DNA of 64,000 bases from Chryseobacterium indologenes. GTDB lineage: Bacteria; Bacteroidota; Bacteroidia; Flavobacteriales; Weeksellaceae. Positions 7,434 to 16,191 of the stretch are shown piece after piece. Numbering within the stretch: position 1 is the stretch's first letter; every line of letters begins with the position of its first letter. The DNA lies in NCBI GenBank assembly GCA_001013295.1, contig LAZY01000040.1, positions 62,001 to 126,000 on the forward strand, in the 5' to 3' direction. Below the pieces are notes generated by a model. It was not told where the DNA came from, ran no database searches, and saw only the letters and a program-made list of their open reading frames with translations. The position numbers were made by a program, and so were the translations under genes.

Positions 7434-9917
7434 TCAAGAGTATTGTGTATCTAACCAATCAATACGTTTTTTCACCCAGTCATAAATCTGAGAAAAGCCT
7501 GTATAAATAGTGCTATTGGATGGAATTGTTGGCCATGTTGACTGTTCCTTTTGGTACAAATCCACACCGTATGCTTTATTTATCTTATCAGCGTGTTTAT
7601 AAACGTTATTTAAAGTAAATACTCCAGCAGACTTTAACTCGGAATATCTTGCCTTTATATCTACCGAGTAAGCGTTATAGAACTTCTGCCAGAACGCAGC
7701 TGATCGGATGGACGTTGACCATCCAGTGAATGAATTACCATCCCACTGAAGCCCAAATGTCGTGTCCATGTCATAAGGAAGGAAGTAGAACTTAACTCCA
7801 TCATAAGATGTAATCATTAGATTTTTAGTATACATGTCCGGAGCTTGGATAAATTCGGCCAAAAGATAAAAATCAATGGCATTTTTTAAATCATGATTTG
7901 TCTCAAATGCATCTTTGAATGCCTGTCCTGTAAGAGCATTGGCGGCGAACCACGCATTTATCTTTGTTTGAAAGTTAGAATCTGGTGCTTTTGGATTTCT
8001 TATCTCCCATTCTGCTGCTTGGTATGAGTAAAAATTCGCATGTGTTTCCGCTGCTATTTGAATATGATTCTGATTTGAAGACTTCAAATCGTAATTCTCT
8101 CTCTTTTTCCCTAAATTAAAAGACCCTATTCCATAAAACACTCCATTCACATAAAGTTCTGCTGGGAATCCATCAACATGGCATAATGCGCCCGAATCAA
8201 ATCGTCCTATTTGAGATGTATATGACGCCGAATAAGCTATCTCATTCTCTCTTTTAGGATAATACGTCCTACTCTGTACGATGTCTTCCCAAATGTGGTT
8301 TGAAATAAGGTTACGAGCGTGTGTGGCATCTATCCAATTTGACTTAAATACGAATTCAGAATGGAAAGCCCAATTGCCAACACGTAATTTAAATTCAGAT
8401 GTTTTTTCTGAATTATTGAATAATCCGATAGTCCAGTTCTTTTTTGGGTACAATGCAGAACTCGAACCCTGTACCGCTAATGTCGCCACCTTCTTAATTC
8501 CAAGGCCCTCCATATCTGAAATGAGTATTTCACCTGTCGCAATGGTGTCTTTTGTTGCTGGCAAAGGATCAGAAGTTGTAAAATCAAGTCTTAATACTTT
8601 TGATGGCCTTTTAATCTGAGCACTTTTTTCATTAGAAATGCTCGATCCATTTGAAATGTGATTTTCGATAAAGTCTTTAACGCTATCTTTCTGTAATGGC
8701 TTTTTTACTATCCTTCCAATTTCAAACTTAATGTCTGTTGTTCTTGAGTATGCGAAAATGTCATATAGATTATGATCTAGATCAAATATTTTCGAACCAC
8801 TTCCGGCAGTTCCGGTCATAAGTTGTGCGACTGGATTAAAATTTTTAAATGCCCCAAGCCACAATACTCCAGCTCCTGCATTATTGAAGTTGCCAGTAAC
8901 CTTAAGGTATTTAGCATCTGCTTGAAGGTCAGCAAAAATTATTCTACCATTGAAAAAGCCTGGAGCGGCATATTGTCCCCAATCTGTAGCCAGTATTTTA
9001 TCTATATTTTCATTTGGCAAAGGCATAGCCAGAGACTCCCACACAATGTCTGTAGGATTTAGAAATGAATCTAATACTGATAATTTTTGCTCAAAGTATT
9101 CTTTAGAACTAATTAATTTTTGCTCATAGTTAAACAACTCAATAATAGGTAATGTTCCTGATTTTAATTGAATTGAGATTGACTTCGTATCCGTTAAATC
9201 AAATGTTTTTTCAGCAGAAAAATTAGGATCTGTAAATAATAAAATATTGTAAAATGTACCATCATTTTTGACTCCGAGAATAGCCGGGCGATCACCTGGA
9301 GAAAAATTAACCATATCTTTTATCCGCAAGCGATAACAGTTCGATGTATCCAAATTGTGCATTACCCCGATTTCTGGATACATTGTATTTTGATAAATTT
9401 GGTTATCATATGTCAAAAACCATCCACCAAATAAAGCTGTTGAAACTTCTACTTTCTTTATATCAGGTATCTCTGGAACTTTATTCTCTTCATACCCAGC
9501 ATTAATCGTCAGAAGATGGTCATATCTTTCAGCTATCTGCTGCCCCCCCTGAGGATCAATATTGTTATTTGGCTCAAACTTTTCAGTAACATGACTTTCA
9601 GGTAAATCTATACTAACTTTATCCCAACCCGTTCCATCAAATGATAAAATGTTTAATTTTTTATACTCCAGAACAATGTTATTTGCCTGAGGGTAACTTC
9701 CAGGATTAGCAATAAACCATTTAGGGGTATTTGGTGTTACCACTATATTACTAGAAGGACTCACTACTCCACCGAAAGAAGAAGTAAGCATTATTTCATC
9801 AGGAATAATATTCGTGATGGCTTTCATGAGGACATTTAATATATCTCCTGTAATAGCTTGTAAGCCATTAGAGGAAATAAATTTTTCAATGGCATCTAAA
9901 ATTTGTTGTTTATTCAT
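7434..9917 (-). CDS. Tail-associated protein with CotH kinase domain
   Basis: An 827-residue protein with two parts. The N-terminal half (1 to about 430) starts MNKQQILDAIEKFISSNGLQ and has beta-rich repeats similar to phage tail-tip or fibre proteins. The C-terminal half (about 440-825) matches the CotH protein-kinase fold: SALYPKKNWTIGLF (488-501) with a Lys-Lys pair, ELYVNGVFYGIGSFNLGKKR (587-606), and YTKNLMI then FLPYDMDTTFGLQWDG (712-727), where Asp716 and Asp718 sit in the expected DMD metal-binding motif. CotH proteins are atypical kinases, first known from spore coat and later from effector systems. Here the gene lies between two tail-type genes and the lysis cassette. Enzymatic activity and target are inferred, not shown. 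Confidence 0.8.
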   Translation of the reverse strand: MNKQQILDAIEKFISSNGLQAITGDILNVLMKAITNIIPDEIMLTSSFGGVVSPSSNIVVTPNTPKWFIANPGSYPQANNIVLEYKKLNILSFDGTGWDKVSIDLPESHVTEKFEPNNNIDPQGGQQIAERYDHLLTINAGYEENKVPEIPDIKKVEVSTALFGGWFLTYDNQIYQNTMYPEIGVMHNLDTSNCYRLRIKDMVNFSPGDRPAILGVKNDGTFYNILLFTDPNFSAEKTFDLTDTKSISIQLKSGTLPIIELFNYEQKLISSKEYFEQKLSVLDSFLNPTDIVWESLAMPLPNENIDKILATDWGQYAAPGFFNGRIIFADLQADAKYLKVTGNFNNAGAGVLWLGAFKNFNPVAQLMTGTAGSGSKIFDLDHNLYDIFAYSRTTDIKFEIGRIVKKPLQKDSVKDFIENHISNGSSISNEKSAQIKRPSKVLRLDFTTSDPLPATKDTIATGEILISDMEGLGIKKVATLAVQGSSSALYPKKNWTIGLFNNSEKTSEFKLRVGNWAFHSEFVFKSNWIDATHARNLISNHIWEDIVQSRTYYPKRENEIAYSASYTSQIGRFDSGALCHVDGFPAELYVNGVFYGIGSFNLGKKRENYDLKSSNQNHIQIAAETHANFYSYQAAEWEIRNPKAPDSNFQTKINAWFAANALTGQAFKDAFETNHDLKNAIDFYLLAEFIQAPDMYTKNLMITSYDGVKFYFLPYDMDTTFGLQWDGNSFTGWSTSIRSAAFWQKFYNAYSVDIKARYSELKSAGVFTLNNVYKHADKINKAYGVDLYQKEQSTWPTIPSNSTIYTGFSQIYDWVKKRIDWLDTQYS

Positions 9918-10491
9918 AATATTTTATAAAAAAATCGTTGTTAAAATCAGTATTAAAATCTCCAGGTACGGAGAAGCGATCAAGCGAAAAATTGTAAAGA
10001 AAAACAGGTGAGTTACAAGTAATCATAATTTCAGATCCGGAGTTATCTTCATACTTTTTTCCTGTCCCGGTGTTTGCATTTTCAATAAATGCACGATTCC
10101 TGGAATGCCCTATTTGCCAATTTCTTCCATTAGTATCTTGAATAAAAAAAACAAACGGAAGATTCATCCCTCTTTCAATAAACCCAAGTACAGATGGTAA
10201 AAAACCCAAGATATACACAGTTAGGTTTATCTTACTTTTTTTTCTGGATAAGGCTCCAGATAAAAGAAGCTTCAATTCATTTTCATCAATCAAAATATCA
10301 ATGTGATGAATTTTTTTTCCTTTATTCATTATGATCTCCTCTTGTATCGAAACTTCTGATTCAAGATTATTACCAGGGGAAGGCAAAGGTGTGTGAAAGA
10401 AAAACTCTTCAGGAGCGTAGTATAATCTGCACTTAACACCAGAGTTATACTCAGTTAAGTAGCAGGTTTCTATATTATCAAAGCTGTTCAT
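9910..10491 (-). CDS. Tail-tube-like protein, paralogue B
   Basis: A 193-residue protein homologous to the 193-residue protein at 21309-21890. Shared landmarks in order are SFDN near the start, YYAP, ILIDENEL/MLVDESEL, FLPxxxGFI, an MNxP core followed by DxxGRxWxIG, and TGKKYEDNSG. It overlaps the start of the CotH gene by 8 nt. The family looks like a phage tail tube or related beta-rich structural protein; the length and repeated occurrence support a virion role. Exact function unproved. Confidence 0.65.
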   Translation of the reverse strand: MNSFDNIETCYLTEYNSGVKCRLYYAPEEFFFHTPLPSPGNNLESEVSIQEEIIMNKGKKIHHIDILIDENELKLLLSGALSRKKSKINLTVYILGFLPSVLGFIERGMNLPFVFFIQDTNGRNWQIGHSRNRAFIENANTGTGKKYEDNSGSEIMITCNSPVFLYNFSLDRFSVPGDFNTDFNNDFFIKYYE

Positions 10492-10501
10492 TATTGCACA
10501 A

Positions 10502-10527
10502 AAAAACCGATAGAATTATCGGTTTGA
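10502..10527 (-). terminator. Intrinsic terminator
   Basis: ACCGATA-gaat-TATCGGT hairpin with A6 on the left, which reads as T6 on the minus strand. It follows the gene ending at 10536. Confidence 0.55.
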
Positions 10528-10535
10528 AAGGACAG

Positions 10536-11432
10536 TTATGTTAGGTAAATTCCTGAAGGGCGAGACTGTATAATCCGGTCAGGTTCTGGTCCTGTATAAC
10601 ATGGAAATTCAGAAGAGTGATCTTTCATAAAATCACTGATCACTTTTAAACTATCATTTGCTAATTGTAAAAAGTTTTTACCAGATTGTATTTTAGCATC
10701 TGAATCTAAAACCTGAGATTTCTGCCATGGAAGCTCTTCATATTGGACAACAACGGCATTTTGAAGGAAAATAAAAGAAGGTAAAAGGCTTGCATAATAA
10801 AGTGAATAGAAAACAATAGCATCCTTAAAAAACACATACAGTTCTGGATTATCCTTTATCTGATCTACGCATCCAGGCTTTATATTCTCATAGACTTTTA
10901 GCATCAATGCTTGTTTTAAGAATCTCTGCAGCATTACGAATACCTCCGGAGAGTAATTGATTGAATAAATACTTTCGAATTCTGAAGGCTTGGAAATATG
11001 CTCAGATACATTCTGAAAAAAAGGGATCCGGGATTTTAATTCTGGAACTACCGCAATTTTATCCAGGGAATCAGAAAAAAGCTTATCTGCGAATTTTAAT
11101 AGCGATAAACCAAGATCACGGACATCCCACCAAGGTGCCGGCTTAAGCTTATCTTGTTCAAATTGGTTTATACCTGTATTATTAATGTGAACTTTAATTT
11201 TAGATATGGAGAGGACAAAAGAATAATGTACTGCAGCTTTGGTAAGCAACCGGAAAATTTCTTTCTGCCCGATATCAATAGAACTTTTTATCTGCAGATA
11301 AATTTCTTCAGGAACAATTTCAAAAATTTTACCAAATCCCAATTCCTGATCTACAAGATCCCAATCGAATGTTTTCGGTAAGATTAAATATTTTTTTTCG
11401 GCAAGTTCTTCTGTAGTAATATAGTATTCCAT
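10536..11432 (-). CDS. Conserved Bacteroidetes phage protein, probable head-tail connector
   Basis: A 298-residue, mainly helical protein starting MEYYITTEELAEKKYLILPK. The segment KPAPWWDVRDLGLSLLKFAD (about residues 97-116) resembles a family common in Bacteroidetes phages (I believe DUF6712), which sits next to portal genes. It lies just downstream of the portal gene on the same strand with 28 bp between. A connector or neck role is inferred. The start is preceded by an unusual 28-bp sequence that recurs upstream of the gene at 24905-25360. Confidence 0.65.
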   Translation of the reverse strand: MEYYITTEELAEKKYLILPKTFDWDLVDQELGFGKIFEIVPEEIYLQIKSSIDIGQKEIFRLLTKAAVHYSFVLSISKIKVHINNTGINQFEQDKLKPAPWWDVRDLGLSLLKFADKLFSDSLDKIAVVPELKSRIPFFQNVSEHISKPSEFESIYSINYSPEVFVMLQRFLKQALMLKVYENIKPGCVDQIKDNPELYVFFKDAIVFYSLYYASLLPSFIFLQNAVVVQYEELPWQKSQVLDSDAKIQSGKNFLQLANDSLKVISDFMKDHSSEFPCYTGPEPDRIIQSRPSGIYLT

Positions 11433-11454
11433 TTTTTTGACCCTTTTTTGTGTA
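11427..11454 (-). repeat. 28-bp repeat at a translation start, copy 1
   Basis: The bases at 11427-11454 are identical to 25355-25382. On the minus strand the repeat reads as an A-rich leader containing AAAAAAGGGTC directly before ATGGAA, so it covers the ribosome-binding region and first codon of the 298-residue gene. Confidence 0.8.
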
Positions 11455-11460
11455 CTTTTT

Positions 11461-12795
11461 TTAGTTGACTATTTTAATCTGTCCATTTGGATTTTTATCT
11501 AATGTTGTAAGATTCATGTTCGGGAATTTTCCAAACAATGTTGGATCCCAATTATTCCAATATTTGATATTTTCAAATATCTGTAATGTCCGGATCTGCT
11601 TAATTGGAAATTTAGCACACAAAATTGTCCAAGCTTCACGTTTATCAGAACCGGAACCACTGAGTGACTTTCCTCCAAAAGCTCCTCCATTAATAAGGCA
11701 GGGATCAATTCCCATTGGAGTTAATATTTCATAATTTGCTGCAGATCCATCTAGTAAGAATTCACCACTTGATTGATGTTGTTGAATCGTATCGACTTGA
11801 ATTCCCTTTATCAGCTCGCCCGAATCCCTATCTCTAAAATAGGGTGAGATTATTGACTTTCCGGAACCTTTATTTCCTCGAAGCTCATTGTCTATAAGAT
11901 CAACGAGATCTGTTCTTTTTTTCTGTTTTTCCTGATCACTGAAAGAGTCCCAGGCAGGACCATAGATGTGTGCAAAATAATCATCTGCAATATGAATCAC
12001 ATATTTTACATTCAGCTGCTGTTCAAACATTAACTTTTTAAACTCCGGAAGAGACAGAACAACATCAACCCATCCATTTTTAAAAGATGAATGCCAACCT
12101 ACCGAAGGATAAGTTTTCTCAACCAACAAACTATCAATAACCGGAATGGTGAACTTTCTGATTCCTTTCTGCTTACAATATTCTTTCACTTCATCAATTG
12201 GAATATTTGGGGAAAAGCATCGTATAACAACTGTATTATCTTCTACATAATTTACCCAGTCTGTATTGACTCCGATATTATTAATTACTCCGTTGTTATC
12301 AGGAACTTCAAAACGACAATCCGCAGCTTTAAGTCTTCTTACTGAAATTATTTTATCTCCATTAGGAGAAAGTAAATATTCTGGAAAAGCAAGTCTCCAG
12401 GTTTCAGAATCTAATATAACTTCTGCATTAGTAATATTAAATTTACACCTATTGAAAAAATCGTTTATTTCAGGGAAAGAAGAAGCCAGGCGTTCCTTAA
12501 AAACTATGCCCTCTTCTGTTTCGATTCCCTGATAAAGTTGGAACCCGGTTCCGAAATGTGCAGCTGTTAAAACTTCAAGTCCTCCAATAGCAACACCTGT
12601 CTTTTTTAATTTAGCTTCAAACTCTACCGGGTATAGATTATTATCTCCCCAAGGCAGCCACCTATTAGAAATTAAAGTTTCCGCATTCTTAACTTTAAAG
12701 TTTGAGTGCATAGGATCTTTTACAGCGTTAAAAGCAATGATCGCTCCTTGGCTTTTGCCTCCAACGGCATATATATCTTGTGCAATAGTATTCAT
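11461..12795 (-). CDS. Phage portal protein
   Basis: A 444-residue protein starting MNTIAQDIYAVGGKSQGAII. The segment RWLPWGDNNLYPVEFEAKLK (about residues 46-65) and later IIRFP-like turns followed by the extended KCGSGSDKR/AWTILCAKFPIKQ region fit Bacteroidetes portal proteins, in which WGxDNxxP marks the N-terminus. It is encoded two genes downstream of the large terminase, the usual portal position. Portal proteins form the dodecameric DNA gate of the capsid. No protease or capsid gene follows directly; these lie 11 kb upstream in an unusual order. Confidence 0.72.
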   Translation of the reverse strand: MNTIAQDIYAVGGKSQGAIIAFNAVKDPMHSNFKVKNAETLISNRWLPWGDNNLYPVEFEAKLKKTGVAIGGLEVLTAAHFGTGFQLYQGIETEEGIVFKERLASSFPEINDFFNRCKFNITNAEVILDSETWRLAFPEYLLSPNGDKIISVRRLKAADCRFEVPDNNGVINNIGVNTDWVNYVEDNTVVIRCFSPNIPIDEVKEYCKQKGIRKFTIPVIDSLLVEKTYPSVGWHSSFKNGWVDVVLSLPEFKKLMFEQQLNVKYVIHIADDYFAHIYGPAWDSFSDQEKQKKRTDLVDLIDNELRGNKGSGKSIISPYFRDRDSGELIKGIQVDTIQQHQSSGEFLLDGSAANYEILTPMGIDPCLINGGAFGGKSLSGSGSDKREAWTILCAKFPIKQIRTLQIFENIKYWNNWDPTLFGKFPNMNLTTLDKNPNGQIKIVN

Positions 12796-12804
12796 TGATG
12801 ATTG

Positions 12805-12993
12805 TTATAAATTGTCTTGAATAGAGTGAATCCATTCAGGTAGCTCTTCACTGCCTGATGCGATATAAGTGATGCGTGTTTCTTTTTTTAATCGTTGCAC
12901 AGGATTGAACCAAAATGTAATTTGCACAAAGGTTCTGCAGGAATTACTGGAGTTAAACCAGCGATATTCAATCCTATCAATTTTCCAGTCCAT
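12805..12993 (-). CDS. Small hypothetical protein
   Basis: A 62-residue frame beginning MDWKIDRIEYRWFNSSNSCR, aromatic-rich and ending HSIQDNL. It is between the portal gene (10-bp gap) and the small upstream phage gene and runs in the same direction, so probably real. No family or motif recognised. Confidence 0.45.
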   Translation of the reverse strand: MDWKIDRIEYRWFNSSNSCRTFVQITFWFNPVQRLKKETRITYIASGSEELPEWIHSIQDNL

Positions 12994-13021
12994 CTTAAAT
13001 TGTATTTTGTTATAATTAAGC

Positions 13022-13330
13022 CTATAGAATCACATCATATCCGTTAAATTTTGTGATAAAGAGGATGTGAATTTTCTTAATTCCCTCTGATGTTTTAAGG
13101 TTTCTGGTTCTGTTTATAAAGTGATTAGGATTTTTGAATTCTATCTTTTGTGATAACCTAATTTTCCCCTTTGTTTTGGGTGCCTGCATAAGTGTTGCAT
13201 TATTCCATGTTACTAATCGGCCACCAACTTTATTTTGTTGATTATAGGTTCTGACAGTAATAGAAAAAGGAACCGGATTTTTACTATGATCCAGCTTTTT
13301 CATTTCCTGAAGAACCTCTCTCAAAAACAT
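13022..13330 (-). CDS. Conserved small Bacteroidetes phage protein
   Basis: The start at 13330 (MFLREVLQEMKKLDHSKNPV) is preferred over the longer frame from 13405. The core PFSITVRTYNQQNKVGGRL, ATLMQAP and NPNHFINRTRN resembles a small protein that I recall from Bacteroidetes prophages next to terminase and portal genes. The C-terminus (HILFITKFNGYDVIL) is a beta strand pair. Function unknown; probably packaging or head morphogenesis by position. Confidence 0.6.
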   Translation of the reverse strand: MFLREVLQEMKKLDHSKNPVPFSITVRTYNQQNKVGGRLVTWNNATLMQAPKTKGKIRLSQKIEFKNPNHFINRTRNLKTSEGIKKIHILFITKFNGYDVIL

Positions 13331-13405
13331 CGTCTTTTGCATACTGCGAATATGAATCTGACATTGTTCAGAATAAAGGACACATATTTTTTTCTCAAAA
13401 AACAC

Positions 13406-13640
13406 CCCCTTTTCTCATTATTTTTTTTATAAAATTTTGACAATCAAAATTTTAGTTTTCTGAAAACAGTTTTATTTCTCAGAATGTGGCTTTGAGGCAC
13501 ACAGCCGCCTTATACTTCCCTACGATTGCAGTTTTCAAAAAATACGATATATGAGGGGGATACCCCCTCAAAACTGCCTAAAATGGGGCTTTTGGGGCGT
13601 TTTACGTATTTCCGTAAAAAAACCTGCTCTAAGCAGGTTT
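13406..13640. other. 235-bp intergenic region with hairpins downstream of the large terminase
   Basis: No gene seen. It holds a G/C-rich perfect hairpin TGAGGGGG-ata-CCCCCTCA near 13552-13571, a run of G-rich sequence (GGGGC repeated around 13583-13600) and the terminase terminator at 13615-13642. The unusual GC richness compared with its surroundings makes this a weak candidate for a packaging recognition site. Confidence 0.35.
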
Positions 13641-13642
13641 TT
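13615..13642 (-). terminator. Terminase intrinsic terminator
   Basis: AACCTGC-tctaa-GCAGGTT hairpin with A and T runs, placed at the stop codon of the large terminase on the minus strand. Confidence 0.65.
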
Positions 13643-15203
13643 AAGGGAGGATCAGGTTCGAGACTGGGTATGAGGACTTATAATAGTTGTCTGCCAGACG
13701 CCAGAACTGCCAGTATAGGTTGTAGTCAAGGGTATCACTGAAGTGAGTAGCATGCTCCTGAAGGATGACGGTACTTCGCTCGGAGGACTTGTCTTTTTCA
13801 AATGCATCATTCCCTTTAAGTGGTGCATTCTCCATTGATATAATTAAGTTAGGACAATTGTTTTCATTGATCCTTAGTGCTGGTAAGCGAGGATCAGATT
13901 CAGACAATATTAGATTCAGAAGAGTATATTTAGCAGCATGAGGAGGATTGTTTGTTTTAGGAGTCTTATCAATCACTTTCCATCCAGCTTTTCTTAGCTT
14001 ATTAATTACATCTTCAGCCAGGGTTGTCTTACTGTTGGCTTCTTTCTTACTACCATACCTATCGTAGTACAAATGGATCTCGTTACAGCTTGCCTTATGA
14101 GGTTCATAGTATGCAATGAAGTCATCAACCAAATCATCCAGGATATCCGGATTTTTTCTGAAGAACTCTTTAATAAAGTTAACAGTATGCTGAGTCTTCA
14201 GATACTGAGAGATTGTCATACAATTAATCTTTCCACCAAAGTCAAGGTTCATCTGGAGAGGAACATTTCGAACCAGGTCATTATCATACTTACAACTTGG
14301 AGTATATGCTTCAGTAACCCCACCTAGCAGATCTACATTATACTTATACTTATAATAATGTTTCTTTGGCTTAAGTTGTGCATAGAATCCATCCTGTACT
14401 CCAACAGGATCTATGTTCATGATCTCAGCATTGAATAGAGTCTGTGATAGAGCCTCACTTCTCATATCATCTATCCATCCATCCTTCAGGTTATGAGCAT
14501 TAATATAAGAATTGGCCTTGATAAATAAATGCTTTCTAAGGTGTAATGGGATTCTGTTTCTAACTTCTTCAAGGGCCAGCTTCTCTCTGTGGTGGATCCA
14601 GCTACCTCTTTGAGTCATAGGAACAGATGTTACGAATATCTGAGAGTGAAGCATTGGTTTGTTCTTGAAAATAGCTTTCTTCGCTCTATTGGTAGTAATA
14701 ACGTTATTAAAAAGCCTATCATAATTTAAAAGAGCAGCTTCATCCCCAATTACCCAGTAGGCATTTAGTCCACGTCCAGAATTGGGATTATCTGTCGAGA
14801 CCATAACTGCAACTGTACCATTACGAAAATGAATAGCGTTTTGCCAAGAATCAGGAGGCTGGAAGGGCATTTCAAATCCTAACTCCTTGCCACATTTACC
14901 TACAACATAATCAATCCCATCCCACAAACCAAACATTTCCATTCCTTCTTTCGTAGAAGGCAGTGTTCTTGACTTAATTTGAACGAAAGTTTCACCTACA
15001 ATTATTCCTGTGGATCTTGGCAGCTCTTTTACTGCAGTACGTATAGCAGCTCCAAGAATGGTAGACTTTCCTGATCCCCTTGCTGCCTTAACAGTTATGT
15101 TAGGAATTTTATATGTGTTTATTGCCAGTTCTACAGAGGCTTGCATTAAATTAAGCGTCACCTCTTGAATTGGCATATTATATTTTGAAAAATTAGTCGC
15201 CAT
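13641..15203 (-). CDS. Phage terminase large subunit
   Basis: A 520-residue ATPase/nuclease. Walker A is ARGSGKST at about residues 41-48; the Walker B-like VIGDEAALL follows near residue 150. The C-terminal nuclease part has acidic residues in MNLDFGGKINC. Large terminases cut and translocate DNA into the capsid. The gene overlaps the small terminase by 11 nt and ends at a terminator. The family match is clear from motif order and length. Confidence 0.88.
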   Translation of the reverse strand: MATNFSKYNMPIQEVTLNLMQASVELAINTYKIPNITVKAARGSGKSTILGAAIRTAVKELPRSTGIIVGETFVQIKSRTLPSTKEGMEMFGLWDGIDYVVGKCGKELGFEMPFQPPDSWQNAIHFRNGTVAVMVSTDNPNSGRGLNAYWVIGDEAALLNYDRLFNNVITTNRAKKAIFKNKPMLHSQIFVTSVPMTQRGSWIHHREKLALEEVRNRIPLHLRKHLFIKANSYINAHNLKDGWIDDMRSEALSQTLFNAEIMNIDPVGVQDGFYAQLKPKKHYYKYKYNVDLLGGVTEAYTPSCKYDNDLVRNVPLQMNLDFGGKINCMTISQYLKTQHTVNFIKEFFRKNPDILDDLVDDFIAYYEPHKASCNEIHLYYDRYGSKKEANSKTTLAEDVINKLRKAGWKVIDKTPKTNNPPHAAKYTLLNLILSESDPRLPALRINENNCPNLIISMENAPLKGNDAFEKDKSSERSTVILQEHATHFSDTLDYNLYWQFWRLADNYYKSSYPVSNLILP

Positions 15204-15777
15204 CCTCTTCTATTTCTTCTTCATTATTATCAACCTCTTTCCAAGTAACATTTTCAGCTGAAATATTATTGAAGTCAACAACTCCCGTTTCAACCATTGC
15301 TTCCAATATATTTTTCGTTCCTCGTGGTAGATTTAATTTATAAACTGAAGCTTCTAACTTTTTAGGATCTATTTTATCTCCAGTATCACTAAAATTAAAT
15401 AATGACTTATAGGAATCCAGACATTTCCGAGCTGTTTCTTCGGCACCTTTTTTAAGAGCCATCTGATATAGGTTCCAGTAGCTCTCAGCAAGAATCAATT
15501 TTTCAGCTGCGATATTGACTTGGTCAAGGTCACCAAAAATATTCATTGCCATGGCATAATCACGGTAAGCAGTAGCCATAGATATATTATGATCTCTTTT
15601 CAGAATCTGAACAGCCTGTGAGGGAGAATACTTATTATTTTTTCTAAGACTCCAGACATGTTCAAGTCGATCCTTACGCTTTAATTCATTAGCACTGAGA
15701 TCAACAGAAGTTTCATCAATATACCAAGCTTTTATCTTTTGAAAAATGCTGTCTTTTGTGAATTTTACAATATCCAT
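15193..15777 (-). CDS. Phage terminase small subunit
   Basis: A 194-residue protein with a helical N-terminal DNA-binding region (SPSQAVQILKRDHNISMATA, around residues 52-71) and an acidic C-terminus (EEEIEEDGD) that would contact the large subunit. It is directly upstream of and overlaps the large terminase. The length and layout agree with small terminases that recognise the packaging site. Confidence 0.8.
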   Translation of the reverse strand: MDIVKFTKDSIFQKIKAWYIDETSVDLSANELKRKDRLEHVWSLRKNNKYSPSQAVQILKRDHNISMATAYRDYAMAMNIFGDLDQVNIAAEKLILAESYWNLYQMALKKGAEETARKCLDSYKSLFNFSDTGDKIDPKKLEASVYKLNLPRGTKNILEAMVETGVVDFNNISAENVTWKEVDNNEEEIEEDGD

Positions 15778-15824
15778 GAGGCGAAAATATCATCCTGGGT
15801 ATCGTTAAAAAAGGACATAAAAAA

Positions 15825-15842
15825 GCCTGACATCTGTCAGGC
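15825..15842 (-). terminator. Terminator closing the amidoligase cassette
   Basis: GCCTGACA-tc-TGTCAGGC stem followed on the minus strand by a T6 run. It lies after the last cassette gene (ending 15915) and almost matches the hairpin at 17209-17226. Confidence 0.7.
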
Positions 15843-15870
15843 TTTGAGATATAAATAATTTAATTTTATT

Positions 15871-15911
15871 CTTGCATCAGCAAGATAATTGTGTTACCTT
15901 AGACATGGTCT
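15871..15911. repeat. Left copy of inverted repeat flanking the amidoligase cassette
   Basis: The 21 bases at 15891-15911 (GTGTTACCTTAGACATGGTC then T) match the reverse complement of 17241-17261 at 19 positions. With weaker similarity over the adjacent 20 bases the total is about 32 of 41 positions. The two copies enclose both amidoligase cassette genes. Confidence 0.6.
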
Positions 15912-15914
15912 CTT

Positions 15915-16163
15915 CTAATTTAGACTGGGTTTATCTGTTATTTTGATGTGTCCCAATCTTTCCAAATCATCGACAAAAACATCTGCAGAAGTCGCCCGTA
16001 TATTTTCATTATTAAAAACAACGGCTCTCCTTGCATAGTCTACCATAAACGCCTCGATCGTGGGTTCTTTCTGAAATGAATTTTGCCAAAGAAAAAGCAC
16101 AATATCATATTTTGATATTGCTGTAAATTCTGGCCCGTTATCTAAAATTACCTTTACCCTCAT
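15915..16163 (-). CDS. Small partner protein of the amidoligase cassette
   Basis: An 82-residue protein starting at 16163 (MRVKVILDNGPEFTAISKYD). A longer frame from 16241 exists but would overlap the amidoligase gene by 50 nt. The compact alpha/beta fold continues to HIKITDKPSLN and has no signal or membrane segment. It begins 29 nt after the amidoligase stop codon, and its start codon lies in a 15-bp perfect stem-loop (16148-16182). Pairing with an amidoligase suggests a role as substrate, processing factor or regulator, but the family is unrecognised. Confidence 0.6.
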   Translation of the reverse strand: MRVKVILDNGPEFTAISKYDIVLFLWQNSFQKEPTIEAFMVDYARRAVVFNNENIRATSADVFVDDLERLGHIKITDKPSLN

Positions 16164-16182
16164 AAGTTGAGGGTAAAGGTAA
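16148..16182 (-). promoter_or_regulatory. 15-bp perfect stem-loop over the start codon of the 82-residue gene
   Basis: The arms 16148-16162 and 16168-16182 are exactly complementary (TTACCTTTACCCTCA) around a 5-nt loop. On the minus-strand transcript the ATG start codon begins at the last loop base and runs into the right arm, so a folded RNA would block initiation. It lies between the amidoligase stop and the downstream gene. Confidence 0.7.
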
Positions 16183-16191
16183 CAATTTTTA

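Noticed and set aside
13526..13741. 71-residue plus-strand frame across the terminase end
   Set aside because: It runs antisense into the terminase and through a terminator hairpin.
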